From assembly GCA_964540925.1 (NCBI GenBank), contig CAZIOR010000001.1, forward strand, positions 31,244-95,243: 64,000 bases of DNA, given 5' to 3'. Numbering within the stretch: the stretch's first letter is position 1; every line of letters begins with the position of its first letter. Under the pieces are notes generated by a model. That model was not told the DNA's origin, searched no databases, and saw only the letters and a list, made by a program, of their open reading frames with translations. The DNA is from CAZFRF01 sp964540925. Its GTDB lineage: Bacteria; Patescibacteriota; Microgenomatia; Levybacterales; UBA12049. The position numbers and the translations under genes were made by a program. Positions 17,104 through 26,328 of the stretch are shown here, one piece after another.

Positions 17104-18771
17104 ATGATCAAAAAAGATTTAAAATTCGCACCTAATTTTGAAAAGCTTTTTCTATCTGAAAAAGAAGAATATTTATTAAAACCATTCTTTACAAATTTAG
17201 ATAAAAATACTTTTGCTGTTACATTTTTACCACCTGAAGTAATTGGTGCGCTTTGCTCAAGAACATCAAGAGCAAAAGGCGATTTGAGAGTAGTACTTCT
17301 TAAAGAATTTTTAGAGCCATTTGTTAAAGAGAAAAGTATTTATGGAAAATCTTTAAAAAGTTTAATTTCCTTTTTACATAAAAATCCAATAGAACTCATT
17401 TTTTCAAATCCAAAAGGTAGAGAATTTTATGTTAAATGGTTAGCGCAATATGGTGACGATTCAATCGCGCAAATGGCAGGAACGCATTTGGTTTATAGCG
17501 CAATTTCACAAATTGCTATTAAGCATTTTGAAGACATGAGAGTTGGTCTTGCTCCAATTGAAAAATCTACTAGATATGTAGATTATTCTGCAAAAATAAA
17601 TAATAAATACAGATATTACACAGATCCAACTCTAAAAAAAATAGGACTTGATAAAGAATATAAAGAAGCAATGGATAATTTATTTGATACTTATACCAAA
17701 ATTATTACCCAATATTTTGCAATTTTAAAAATTAAATATCCGGATGAAAAAGATCAGGTGTTAAAAGCCAAAGCTTTTGATGTAACCAGAGGTCTCTTGC
17801 CCTTGGCAACACTTTCTCAGGTAGCATTTTTTGGTAACGGTCAAGCCTTTGAATATATGATGGCAAGATCATTGGATCACAAATTGGGTGAAATTAAATA
17901 TTTAGCAACTGAAGCTTTTGAAGAGTTGGATAAAATTATTCCAGCATTCCTGCGAAGATCAGAAGGAGAAGCAGCAGGGGAATATAGACAATATTTAAAC
18001 TCTAAAGAATTAGAGCTTGAAAAAATTGTCAAAAAATTAAAACTAAAAAATGGAAAAGTTAATAATACTTCTGAAATTAAAATTGTAGATTTTGATAAAG
18101 ATGGAGAAGACAAAGTAATTGCAGGACTTGTCTATCCAAAGCTACATGCTTCGTATGAAGAAGCATTAAAGCTGGTTAGGAAAATGTCTCAAAAACAGAA
18201 AAAACAAATTTTAGATAGCGTTTTTTCTAAAAGAAAAGCGAGATGGTATAAGGTGCCTAGAGCATTTGAAAGTGCCTTTGTAACCTTCGATGTAATCCTA
18301 AATGCTGGAGCTTGGAGAGATTTGCATAGACATAGAATGCTAACTCAATTTAGGCAAAGATTTTCCATTTACAATGGTTTTGATATACCAGAGGATCTAG
18401 TAGGAACAGGATTAGATAAATTATTTATATCAGCTGTTTTGAAAGCAGAAAAAGTATTTAAAAAAATTGAGAAGAAAGATCCAGATTTAGCTCAATATGC
18501 AGTAACTATGGCTCATAGGGTACGGTTTTTGCAAAAACAAAATCTAAGATCATTTTTCTGGCAATCAGAGCTTAGGACAACTTCTCAGGGTCACCCTGAT
18601 TACAGAAGGGCAGAACAAGAAAAAGCAAAACTTGTTAAGAAAATTTATCCACTTTTAGGAAATTATTTATTGGTAGATTTTAATGATTATGGTTTTGCAA
18701 GACGTGGAACTATTGAAAAAATAGAGCAAAGAGAGAAAAAGCTTCTGAAAGAACTTACTAAGAAAAGTTGA
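17104..18771 (+). CDS. Tandem ThyX-type flavin-dependent thymidylate synthase
   Basis: A 555-residue protein made of two ThyX-like halves, against roughly 210-250 residues for ordinary ThyX. The first half (about 40-310) keeps the S-x-R-Y-V type motif (EKSTRYVDYS, 153-162) and a ThyX C-terminal pattern (TRGLLPLATLSQVAFFGN) but lacks an RHR triad. The second half (about 340-555) carries LHRHRMLTQFRQRFS, with the RHR signature at 409-411. ThyX makes dTMP from dUMP using FAD, NADPH and methylene-tetrahydrofolate; placement after dut and before a glyA-containing region fits. The ATG at 17104 lies 1 nt after the dut stop; an upstream in-frame ATG is inside dut. Whether both halves are catalytic is unknown. 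Confidence 0.8.
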   Translation: MIKKDLKFAPNFEKLFLSEKEEYLLKPFFTNLDKNTFAVTFLPPEVIGALCSRTSRAKGDLRVVLLKEFLEPFVKEKSIYGKSLKSLISFLHKNPIELIFSNPKGREFYVKWLAQYGDDSIAQMAGTHLVYSAISQIAIKHFEDMRVGLAPIEKSTRYVDYSAKINNKYRYYTDPTLKKIGLDKEYKEAMDNLFDTYTKIITQYFAILKIKYPDEKDQVLKAKAFDVTRGLLPLATLSQVAFFGNGQAFEYMMARSLDHKLGEIKYLATEAFEELDKIIPAFLRRSEGEAAGEYRQYLNSKELELEKIVKKLKLKNGKVNNTSEIKIVDFDKDGEDKVIAGLVYPKLHASYEEALKLVRKMSQKQKKQILDSVFSKRKARWYKVPRAFESAFVTFDVILNAGAWRDLHRHRMLTQFRQRFSIYNGFDIPEDLVGTGLDKLFISAVLKAEKVFKKIEKKDPDLAQYAVTMAHRVRFLQKQNLRSFFWQSELRTTSQGHPDYRRAEQEKAKLVKKIYPLLGNYLLVDFNDYGFARRGTIEKIEQREKKLLKELTKKS

Positions 18772-18796
18772 TAAATACCCTCATTTAGACTACAAT
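18768..18796 (+). promoter_or_regulatory. Leaderless promoter of the MidA-like gene
   Basis: TTGATA (18768-18773), 17-bp spacer, TACAAT (18791-18796), 8 nt before the ATG at 18805. It overlaps the thyX stop codon region. Confidence 0.65.
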
Positions 18797-18804
18797 TGCA
18801 GACT

Positions 18805-19989
18805 ATGGGATTAGCTTTAGTTGAAAATAGATTAGGTAGATTTGTTGCAGACGAAATTGCAACAAAAGGCCCAATGCCTTTTGATAGATATGTAGATTAT
18901 TGGCATGCAGGCTCAACTTTATCAAATGGGGTTCATTTACCAGGTTTTTATGAAAGAAAGGATTTAAGAATCGGTAATCCTGATGGTTTAACGGATGACA
19001 GAGTTGATTTTGCAACATATCCTGAACTTACTCCAATTTTTGGTTTTATGATGGCTCAGCATATTTTAGATTTAGCTACGAGAATGAAGGACGTTGCAGG
19101 TTTTCAAATTGTTGAAATGGGTGCAGGAAACGGAACATTTGCTTCTGATATTATGCATGGACTTGCATATTACAATCCAGATTTTCAATATAATTATACA
19201 ATTGTTGAAAGAAGCTCTACCTTAGCTGCAGCTCAAAGGGCAAGACTAGAGGGTTTGCCAGTTCAAGTTATTGAAGGATCTGCGGTAACAGATTTACCAC
19301 AAGAAGTAAGAGGAGTATTTTTATCCAACGAATTAGTTGACGATTTGTCATCTAAAGTTGTTTTAACAACTCCGCAAAAGGCGATTCAAGAGTTATATGT
19401 AGGTTTAGGAGAAAATGATAGATTCAAGCCAAGCTGGAGGCAACCAACGGAAGGCGTCGAAGAATATGTCGCTAAATATCGCAGGATGCCAGTTGGTAGG
19501 CAATATACTAGAGCTCCTGTTCATTTAGTTGGTCAAGATTGGTTGGGAAATATTGCTGGCGCACTAACTGAAGGTTTTGTTGTAACAGTTGATTATCCTT
19601 TTGATGAGTATCCTCACAGCCTAGGTTACGGAGGCGATGTGTTTATTCCGCATGTTGCTAAATCTAGAGAGGTTGTAAGAGATGCTAGTGGGCAAATGGA
19701 TTGCTTTAGTATTGATAATGTTGGTAAGGGTAATATTACTGTGCCTGTAGATTTTACAGCCTTAACTCTAATTGGCGCTGAGCATGGACTTTTTACGACT
19801 AGCGATTTAGTTTTAACGGATTTTTTACCTAGATATAGGCCTGGAAAATTAATTGGTGAACTTCAAGCTCTTCCTGTAGAGCAACAATTAGAAGTGTTGG
19901 GGGGGCGTGAGCTTGCAGTAAAATATTTGGGGCATACAAGGTTTACAAATAGTTTTAGGGTTTTAACGCAGAGGAAAGTGACTAGGTAA
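18805..19989 (+). CDS. MidA/NDUFAF7-like SAM-dependent methyltransferase
   Basis: A 394-residue class I methyltransferase of the MidA (DUF185) family, whose eukaryotic member methylates an arginine of respiratory complex I. The start GPMPFDRYVDYWHAG matches the family's conserved N-terminal GPISFxxYM block, and the SAM-binding glycine loop is VEMGAGNGTFASDIM (103-117). A later stretch VFLSNELVDDL corresponds to the family's NELLDAxP motif, here with Asp replacing Ala-x-Pro. Start chosen at the ATG at 18805 from promoter spacing; an in-frame TTG three codons upstream overlaps the -10 box. Substrate unknown, and no complex I genes are present here. Confidence 0.78.
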   Translation: MGLALVENRLGRFVADEIATKGPMPFDRYVDYWHAGSTLSNGVHLPGFYERKDLRIGNPDGLTDDRVDFATYPELTPIFGFMMAQHILDLATRMKDVAGFQIVEMGAGNGTFASDIMHGLAYYNPDFQYNYTIVERSSTLAAAQRARLEGLPVQVIEGSAVTDLPQEVRGVFLSNELVDDLSSKVVLTTPQKAIQELYVGLGENDRFKPSWRQPTEGVEEYVAKYRRMPVGRQYTRAPVHLVGQDWLGNIAGALTEGFVVTVDYPFDEYPHSLGYGGDVFIPHVAKSREVVRDASGQMDCFSIDNVGKGNITVPVDFTALTLIGAEHGLFTTSDLVLTDFLPRYRPGKLIGELQALPVEQQLEVLGGRELAVKYLGHTRFTNSFRVLTQRKVTR

Positions 19990-19997
19990 AGTAATTG

Positions 19998-20026
19998 TTG
20001 AAATAGCCAAAACGTTAAGTTATACT
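19998..20026 (+). promoter_or_regulatory. Leaderless promoter of glyA
   Basis: TTGAAA (19998-20003), 17-bp spacer, TATACT (20021-20026), then 7 nt to the ATG at 20034. Confidence 0.72.
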
Positions 20027-20033
20027 CCAATAA

Positions 20034-21353
20034 ATGAACTCATTAAAAAAGACAGATCCTCAAATATATAAGCTAGTTTTAGCAGAAGAAAAAAGACAAA
20101 CTGAAGTTTTAGAAATGATTCCATCTGAAAACTATACTTCAAAAGCTGTTATGGAAGCTTTAGGAACAGTGCTTACTAATAAATATTCAGAAGGATATCC
20201 AAAGAAAAGATACTATCAGGGAAATGGTGTAGTTGATGAAGTTGAGTCATTAGCGCAAGATAGGGCACAAAAGCTCTTTAAGGTGCCCTACGTGAACGTA
20301 CAACCCCTTTCTGGATCTGCAGCAAACGCTGCTGTATATTTTGCAACTTTAAATCCAAATGACAAGATAATGGGACTTTCATTAGCGTTTGGAGGACATT
20401 TAACTCATGGTGCGCCTTTAACTTTTTCTTCACGTTTTTTTAAATCAGTTCAATATGAATTAGGTAAAGATACTTTACTAGACTATGATGCAATAGAAAA
20501 ATTGGCAGTAAAAGAAAAACCTCAGATTATTGTTTGTGGTTTTACAGCCTATTCTCAAATTATTGATTTTAAAAGATTTGGTCAAATAGCAGATAAAGTA
20601 GGGGCATATCTTTTAGCAGATATTTCCCACATTACAGGTTTAGTTGCAGCAGGTGTACATCCATCACCAGTTCCATATGTGCATATTGTAACTACGACAA
20701 CACATAAAACATTAAGAGGGCCAAGAGGTGCAATGATTATGGTAACTGATAAAGGTTTAAAAAAAGATCCAGATTTACCAAAGAAAATTGATAGCGCAAT
20801 TATTCCTGGTCTTCAAGGAGGACCACATGACAATCAAACTGCAGCAATTGCTGTTTCGCTTTTAGAAGCAAGTAAACCTAGCTTTGTAAAATATGCTAAT
20901 CAAATTGTTAAAAACTCTAAAACCTTAGCTAAAGAGTTGATGAGTAAAGGATATGAATTAGTTGGAAATGGATCTGAAAATCATTTAATTCTAATTGATT
21001 TAAGAAATAAAGGAATTAATGGTGCAGTTGCAGCCTTAGCTTTAGAAACTGCAGGAATTGTAGTTAATAAAAATGGGGTTCCTTTTGATACAAATCCACC
21101 TTTTTATCCTTCTGGAATAAGGCTTGGTACTCCAGCTATAACTACTAGAGGAATGAAAGAAAAAGAAATGCTAAAAGTTGCAGAGTTTATGGATAGAGCA
21201 TTAACAGAAGTATCAGGAATAGATTTGCCTAAAGATAAAGAAGAAAGAAAAATGGAGTGGAAAAAGATTAAAGCAAATATTGTAAAAAATACAAAGCTTC
21301 TCCAAATCGCCAAGGAAGTAAAACTTTTGACTGTAAAATTCCCACTGCCTTAA
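20034..21353 (+). CDS. glyA: Serine hydroxymethyltransferase
   Basis: PLP enzyme converting serine and tetrahydrofolate to glycine and 5,10-methylene-tetrahydrofolate, the one-carbon donor used by ThyX encoded upstream. Recognised by EMIPSENYTSKAVMEALGTV near the N-terminus, the ring NKYSEGYPKKRYYQGN (residues 49-64), and the PLP lysine Lys225 in TTTTHKTLRGPRG. Length 439 residues is slightly long, due to a C-terminal helical tail (ERKMEWKKIKANIVKNTKL). The promoter places the ATG at the transcription start. A hypothetical gene follows after 5 nt and may be cotranscribed. Confidence 0.95.
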   Translation: MNSLKKTDPQIYKLVLAEEKRQTEVLEMIPSENYTSKAVMEALGTVLTNKYSEGYPKKRYYQGNGVVDEVESLAQDRAQKLFKVPYVNVQPLSGSAANAAVYFATLNPNDKIMGLSLAFGGHLTHGAPLTFSSRFFKSVQYELGKDTLLDYDAIEKLAVKEKPQIIVCGFTAYSQIIDFKRFGQIADKVGAYLLADISHITGLVAAGVHPSPVPYVHIVTTTTHKTLRGPRGAMIMVTDKGLKKDPDLPKKIDSAIIPGLQGGPHDNQTAAIAVSLLEASKPSFVKYANQIVKNSKTLAKELMSKGYELVGNGSENHLILIDLRNKGINGAVAALALETAGIVVNKNGVPFDTNPPFYPSGIRLGTPAITTRGMKEKEMLKVAEFMDRALTEVSGIDLPKDKEERKMEWKKIKANIVKNTKLLQIAKEVKLLTVKFPLP

Positions 21354-21358
21354 TATTT

Positions 21359-22255
21359 ATGGCTTTATCTAAATATGAAAGAGATCTGCGTCATCGCAGA
21401 ATAATTAGTGGTGCTGTTGGCATAGGTAGTAGAAGCATTGCTCCCATTGCGCGCATAGATCAGGTTAGAAACCATTTACGTGATGCATTTGAGGAACAGT
21501 CATATCTAATTGCCAGCGGGAGGTATGCAGCTTTTAGGGGAGTAAAGGGAAGAGCTTTTGTAGATGAGTTTTTAAGAGATCCGCTTTTTCCACCCTTATT
21601 TAGAGAAGCAAGGCATGTTGCTACTTCTGAGCCAGATAATGATCAATTTGAAAAAAGAGTTAGGGGAGCTGCGTTTGAGTTAATGGCTGATTTATATTTA
21701 GCTTCCCATGATAAATCACCTACAACTCCTTTGACTGGAACTATTGCTGCAGAAGTACAAACAATCTTGAAGCCTCACCTGGAAGTTTCTGATTTTGGCT
21801 TAGGTCAGGTTGGGATTATGGGTCAAATTCTTTATGATGGTTTTATGGTAACTAAAGATAGAGATGGAGAGCCACATGTGCATGGTGCAATTGAGGCAAC
21901 TTTAATGATGGATTGGAGAAGGTCAAAAGAAAGACAAATTGGTGGGGTAAGAAGTTTTTTTGCTGACTTAGAGCATTTAGGAGCAGAGGATCCTTATTTA
22001 GTTTTAGTAACTCCAAAGCCAGAAGACCGTAGGAGAAGGGAATCTCGTTGCCAAGTCGTCGGAAATCAAACTATTGAATTAGCTTATCTTCCAGTTTCTA
22101 GCGATCTATTAATGGTAGAGTTTTTACCATATTTATTTAAGGAGCATCCTGGAAGAAAGGGAAGAACTCTTGCTCAGGAAAGAAATAGATGGTTAGCTAG
22201 TTCTGCTGGTAGAAAATTAAAAATGGGTGAACCTGCTCTTTACAGAAGAAGTTAA
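21359..22255 (+). CDS. Hypothetical protein, Arg-rich
   Basis: A 298-residue soluble, arginine-rich protein that I do not recognise. It starts MALSKYERDLRHRRIISGAV and contains a helical first half (LRDAFEEQSYLIASGRYAAF) and a central block QVGIMGQILYDGFMVTKD followed by GAIEATLMMDWRRSKER. The Asp...Glu-x-Thr spacing there faintly recalls PD-(D/E)xK nuclease cores, but the lysine is missing, so I do not call a nuclease. It lies 5 nt after glyA on the same strand and is convergent with the large surface protein. No signal peptide or membrane helix. Confidence 0.55.
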   Translation: MALSKYERDLRHRRIISGAVGIGSRSIAPIARIDQVRNHLRDAFEEQSYLIASGRYAAFRGVKGRAFVDEFLRDPLFPPLFREARHVATSEPDNDQFEKRVRGAAFELMADLYLASHDKSPTTPLTGTIAAEVQTILKPHLEVSDFGLGQVGIMGQILYDGFMVTKDRDGEPHVHGAIEATLMMDWRRSKERQIGGVRSFFADLEHLGAEDPYLVLVTPKPEDRRRRESRCQVVGNQTIELAYLPVSSDLLMVEFLPYLFKEHPGRKGRTLAQERNRWLASSAGRKLKMGEPALYRRS

Positions 22256-22257
22256 TT

Positions 22258-25200
22258 TTAAGGTGCAACTTCTCTCCAGATTCTTGGAGCAATTTGCAAG
22301 AAGGTTGGCGCATTAAGCGTAAAGTCTGGTCTTTCTTGAATGAAAAAGACTGGACAATTAGCATCGTCTGAGCATCTGTCCCTATTGTTTACAAAGCTTC
22401 CGCCGTTAAGTCCTGCATTTATAACAACTGCTCCAGCCATATTCAATCTATAGTCTTTGGTAGGACAGTTATTTTCTCCATCAATAGTAAAGCTTCTATC
22501 AGCACTATACCAACCTTCAACTTGGAAATTGTCATAGTTATTAGCTTGATTAATACCTACAGTTTTATCAACAATGATATTTCCTCCTGTACCGCCACTT
22601 CTTGGACCTGCGCTAAAGATAGCAGTTGAGCCTTTGGGTATATGAATTTCATTATCGATATACAAATCTCCATGAACTAAAATTACGTAGTTTTTGCCAG
22701 CTGGAAAAGTAGTGTTGGTTGTAATATGTAAATCTCCTTCTGCTTTATATATTCCGTTAGGGAAGGCGGCTGCTGTGTCTGGTAAATCGCAAGTATTTAA
22801 GTTACCTCCGCAGTAGCTAGTTATATCCCTAATTGTTAATCCATTTTTGGTTGCTGCAGCCAATAAGTAATTATATGACGTCTTAATTACACCATTTGAT
22901 GGGGTATATGATTCAGGATATTTACCAACTCCAGGTATATCTCCAACTTGCCAATTATATGGATTTATCGAAGCTTGGCCACCTCCGAAATCTGCAGTAG
23001 CGTTTCCTGAGAAAATTATTCCAGGTGTGCCACTGCCCGCTACTCTAATTGATGTGTATGCACCATGAGCTGTTCCATTGGTATCCGTGCAAACAGCTCC
23101 TGCTGGAATTGAGTTAGTGAATCCATTGTTAAACCAAATATCTGAGCCACCACTTTGAATCCAAGGCACATTTGGATTTATTCCATAGTTTAAGTTGGTG
23201 ATATTACCTGCGTTACATTGTACTTTCCAGTTTGTTGTCCAGGTTGGATCACCATTAGAAGTTCTTCCGTCATTGGTTACGCATTGTCCTGTGCCAATTG
23301 TAACTGTAAATTTAGGAGTACCATCAATTTTAGGATATGTCATAAAGTATCCAGATGGTTTACTTGCATAAGAAACAGTATATGTGCCTGGATTTAAGCC
23401 TGTAACATTAAATGTGCCAGTGTTATTGGTGATTGTTTTAAGAGGTGTTACAGATTCATCAGGTAGAGTAGAGCCGCTATAAACTCTAATTCTAGTTTGT
23501 CCAGCAGTATAATTTGCATCACCATTATTTTTATATCCGTCTTTATTTGCATCAACGAATATACTACCTGTGATTGTAAAGTAGGGAACTATTTGAATTG
23601 CTGCTTCATAACTGCGGCAAACATTTGATCCAGGGTTACATACGGAAACTGTTGGATGAGCAGAGGTATTAAGTGCATTGTATGTGCTTTCAATGCTCCA
23701 AGTGGTATTTGGTTGATTAACATTTACAGTTGTACCATGATCAGGTGTTGGCCATTTATAGTCTGGAACTTTATTATCAGAGGTTCTGCATCCAACAGCT
23801 GATAGGCTTGAGCTATCTTGTCCTGATATTCCAGGATGAACCAGAGTTGGGTTTGCGGTAAGTCCTCCAGTGCAAGTTGGGGCAGGGGGTTGCATTCCAA
23901 AATTGGCAACTTGATTTGTTGGTGGTACAACATTTTTTGTTTGAGGGTTATTGGTTGACATAGTCCAGCCAGAAGGAATACCAGAGACGGTGATAGCATA
24001 GCTATTTGAAGGAAGGTTTGCGACAGTATCTGAACCTGCAGTTCCAGTGTCGCCAGAAGCGTAGCCTCCTGGATCAGCGGAAGTTGTAAGTAGATAGTCA
24101 ATGTTTTGCGCAGCTACATCTGATGCGTCTTTTACCCCATTTCCGTCATAATCAACAAAAGTATTAATAGTAAGGTTGCCTAAGCATGCAGTTCTAGCTC
24201 CAGTGGTTATATTAGCTGTTGCACTTTTAACCGTGGGATCATCTTGTGTTCCAGTTGTGTGACCAATAACATACCAATTATACTGCGTATTAAAAGCAAG
24301 GCCTTCTATGGTATATGAGTTAGCTCCAGATGCTTGAGGTGCAATTTTACCTATTCTATTAAATGTTCCTGAAGTTTGTCTTTTGTAATACAAATCATAA
24401 TTGTCTTCATAGGGGATATGGCTCCATCTTAAAGTTATGGCTGCGCCATCACTACTATCACAGCTTGCTGCGGAACCTACAATATCTGGTCCAACTGGGC
24501 AATTATTTCCACATACCGCTGCGTTCTGGTTAACTATATTATTAGTGTTTTTAACACATTCTTTGTGTCTTTGTATACCAGTGCCTACAAATTCACAGGT
24601 GGTGCCGTATCTAACACAAGCATTATTTCCAGTTCCACAAACCCTTGTAGTACTGCAGTTTGCATCTGTTGAGCATTCGTCAACAGGTCCACATTTGTTA
24701 TTGCAGTCACTGCTAGCATATTGCCCACCAACTCTTTTTACGCATTGACCATCTGCTTGACAGCCATATCTATTGACGCAATCGTGGCTATTACAGGTTT
24801 TGTTGTTGCTACAATCATTATTGGTAATGCAATCACATGAACCATTGTTAACACAACCTCTATTGTTTGTATCTGTGTTTGTTCTACACATGCTGTTTCC
24901 GCTGTAATTATAGTTACAGCTATATGTGGTTTTTGTACAATTTGTGTTGCATACGGATTTGCCATCTGAACATTGATCTACATATCCTCCTTTTACGCAA
25001 TCATTGCTAGTGTTTGCAGGACAAGTTCCATTGACTCGTACATATCCATAACTTCGATTAGCGTTTCCGCATCCACGATATTGTACCTGACTCGTTTTGT
25101 TCGCGTAGCAAGTTGTGTCAACTTTAGCTAGCTGTATGCTTACAGTAGCAGGTTCAGCAAATCTACAGTCTATGCTTGGTTGAGAAATGCTATTTATTTT

Positions 25201-25539
25201 TACATTTTGATTTGGATCAACGCAAGCTGTGTACCAGTGAATAAAATCGTATCCAATTGTTGGAAAGAAGTTTCCTACGAGTACTGAGTAATCATTGTCT
25301 CCTGCAGATATATCAAGATTTTTTGAAACAGTGTGATAACTACCCTGAGTATAATGTGCGTAAGTCATGTGTGTTTCCCAAACAGTATTACCTGAGTTAT
25401 TATTGTCGAAATGCGCATATGTTTTATAGGTAATTTGTGGACAGGATGCTGCTTGAGTTTTATTTACTAAAAATAAATTGAATAAAATAAAAATTGATAA
25501 TAGTATTAAATTAATTTTTAGGAATAATTTTAATCTCAT
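22258..25539 (-). CDS. Giant Cys-rich multidomain surface protein
   Basis: A 1093-residue exported protein. Residues 1-31 form a signal peptide (NLILLSIFILFNLFLVNKTQA). Residues about 115-350 are extremely cysteine-rich, with repeated short knots such as NNGSCDCITNNDC and GCQADGQCVKR. An FN3-like domain follows (about 365-450, with NTQYNWYVIGHTTG). Two SdrD/Cna-B-like domains follow: NTFVDYDGNGVKDASD near 460 and GSIFVDANKDGYKNNGDAN near 665, each with Asp-rich calcium-binding-type loops. The C-terminal 300 residues look like a beta-rich fold with DLHITTNTTFPAGKNYVILV and end FLQIAPRIWREVAP. No sortase motif or C-terminal anchor is seen. Second gene of an operon (3 nt after the preceding stop). 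Adhesion or surface-layer role is inference. Confidence 0.7.
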   Translation of the reverse strand: MRLKLFLKINLILLSIFILFNLFLVNKTQAASCPQITYKTYAHFDNNNSGNTVWETHMTYAHYTQGSYHTVSKNLDISAGDNDYSVLVGNFFPTIGYDFIHWYTACVDPNQNVKINSISQPSIDCRFAEPATVSIQLAKVDTTCYANKTSQVQYRGCGNANRSYGYVRVNGTCPANTSNDCVKGGYVDQCSDGKSVCNTNCTKTTYSCNYNYSGNSMCRTNTDTNNRGCVNNGSCDCITNNDCSNNKTCNSHDCVNRYGCQADGQCVKRVGGQYASSDCNNKCGPVDECSTDANCSTTRVCGTGNNACVRYGTTCEFVGTGIQRHKECVKNTNNIVNQNAAVCGNNCPVGPDIVGSAASCDSSDGAAITLRWSHIPYEDNYDLYYKRQTSGTFNRIGKIAPQASGANSYTIEGLAFNTQYNWYVIGHTTGTQDDPTVKSATANITTGARTACLGNLTINTFVDYDGNGVKDASDVAAQNIDYLLTTSADPGGYASGDTGTAGSDTVANLPSNSYAITVSGIPSGWTMSTNNPQTKNVVPPTNQVANFGMQPPAPTCTGGLTANPTLVHPGISGQDSSSLSAVGCRTSDNKVPDYKWPTPDHGTTVNVNQPNTTWSIESTYNALNTSAHPTVSVCNPGSNVCRSYEAAIQIVPYFTITGSIFVDANKDGYKNNGDANYTAGQTRIRVYSGSTLPDESVTPLKTITNNTGTFNVTGLNPGTYTVSYASKPSGYFMTYPKIDGTPKFTVTIGTGQCVTNDGRTSNGDPTWTTNWKVQCNAGNITNLNYGINPNVPWIQSGGSDIWFNNGFTNSIPAGAVCTDTNGTAHGAYTSIRVAGSGTPGIIFSGNATADFGGGQASINPYNWQVGDIPGVGKYPESYTPSNGVIKTSYNYLLAAATKNGLTIRDITSYCGGNLNTCDLPDTAAAFPNGIYKAEGDLHITTNTTFPAGKNYVILVHGDLYIDNEIHIPKGSTAIFSAGPRSGGTGGNIIVDKTVGINQANNYDNFQVEGWYSADRSFTIDGENNCPTKDYRLNMAGAVVINAGLNGGSFVNNRDRCSDDANCPVFFIQERPDFTLNAPTFLQIAPRIWREVAP

Positions 25540-25542
25540 AAT

Positions 25543-26274
25543 TTATTTAAGCTCTGGTTTATTAAGTTTTTCATATTCTTTTGGGTATGTATTCTTAACA
25601 TAGCTTACTATCTTATCAGCTAAAATATCATTTTGTTTTAGTTCTTTTAGAAAAGGATTTAGTCTTAGTATTTCTGCATCAGTAAGAAAATTCGCTACCC
25701 TTAATTCAATTAGATTACTTGATACATAGCTAGAACTTTTTATATTTTGAATTAAACCTTTTTTGGAATTTTCATTAAAGTTTAATTTTTCAATTTGACT
25801 TATAACATCTTTAATTTCTTGAGGCATAGGCGTGTCGGCACAAGTAGGATCTTGGCAGTCGTATGCAAAATCTTCTTTTTTAAATTCTTTAAAATTATCC
25901 TCAGCTAATTTGGTAAAAGAAGGGAATATAAGATAAACATCGTGGTTATTTGTGCTTAAATATAAACCCGTTAGAAAGCTAAATGCTTCTCTTAGGTTGG
26001 AATATTTACTAGCTGAGTTTAGATTTGAATTTTCTAAAGAATTAAATCTTTCAATGACCCTGCTATATTGTGAATCAGCTTGAATTTCTGGAGTTTTCGA
26101 TAAATTAGATAAGGCTGATTTCACTTCCACGTAGCCCTTAAGAGACGAGTTAATTTTTACATTTGTTTTATTCGACTTAAGATCAATTATAAAAATGGAA
26201 GAGAGTATTAGAGCAATCAATAGTACTAATAGTAATAAAAATACTCTTAATTTATTTGAAAAAAGGGCTTTCAT
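25543..26274 (-). CDS. Membrane-anchored hypothetical protein
   Basis: A 243-residue protein with one N-terminal hydrophobic segment (VFLLLLVLLIALILSSIFII) acting as signal anchor and an extracytoplasmic helical domain containing one CxxPxC element (DCQDPTCADTPMPQE). Function unknown. It is the first gene of a pair with the giant surface protein, 3 nt apart, and is preceded by TTGACA-17 bp-TAATCT ending 11 nt before the ATG. Confidence 0.6.
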   Translation of the reverse strand: MKALFSNKLRVFLLLLVLLIALILSSIFIIDLKSNKTNVKINSSLKGYVEVKSALSNLSKTPEIQADSQYSRVIERFNSLENSNLNSASKYSNLREAFSFLTGLYLSTNNHDVYLIFPSFTKLAEDNFKEFKKEDFAYDCQDPTCADTPMPQEIKDVISQIEKLNFNENSKKGLIQNIKSSSYVSSNLIELRVANFLTDAEILRLNPFLKELKQNDILADKIVSYVKNTYPKEYEKLNKPELK

Positions 26275-26328
26275 TATCTTAATTTAGATTAAAGATAAAT
26301 TAAGGCTTTGTCAAGAAAGGAGGAGTGA

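Noticed and set aside
21359..22255. PD-(D/E)xK nuclease call for the Arg-rich protein
   Set aside because: Only an Asp and Glu-x-Thr spacing is seen; the catalytic lysine is missing and no other motif supports it.
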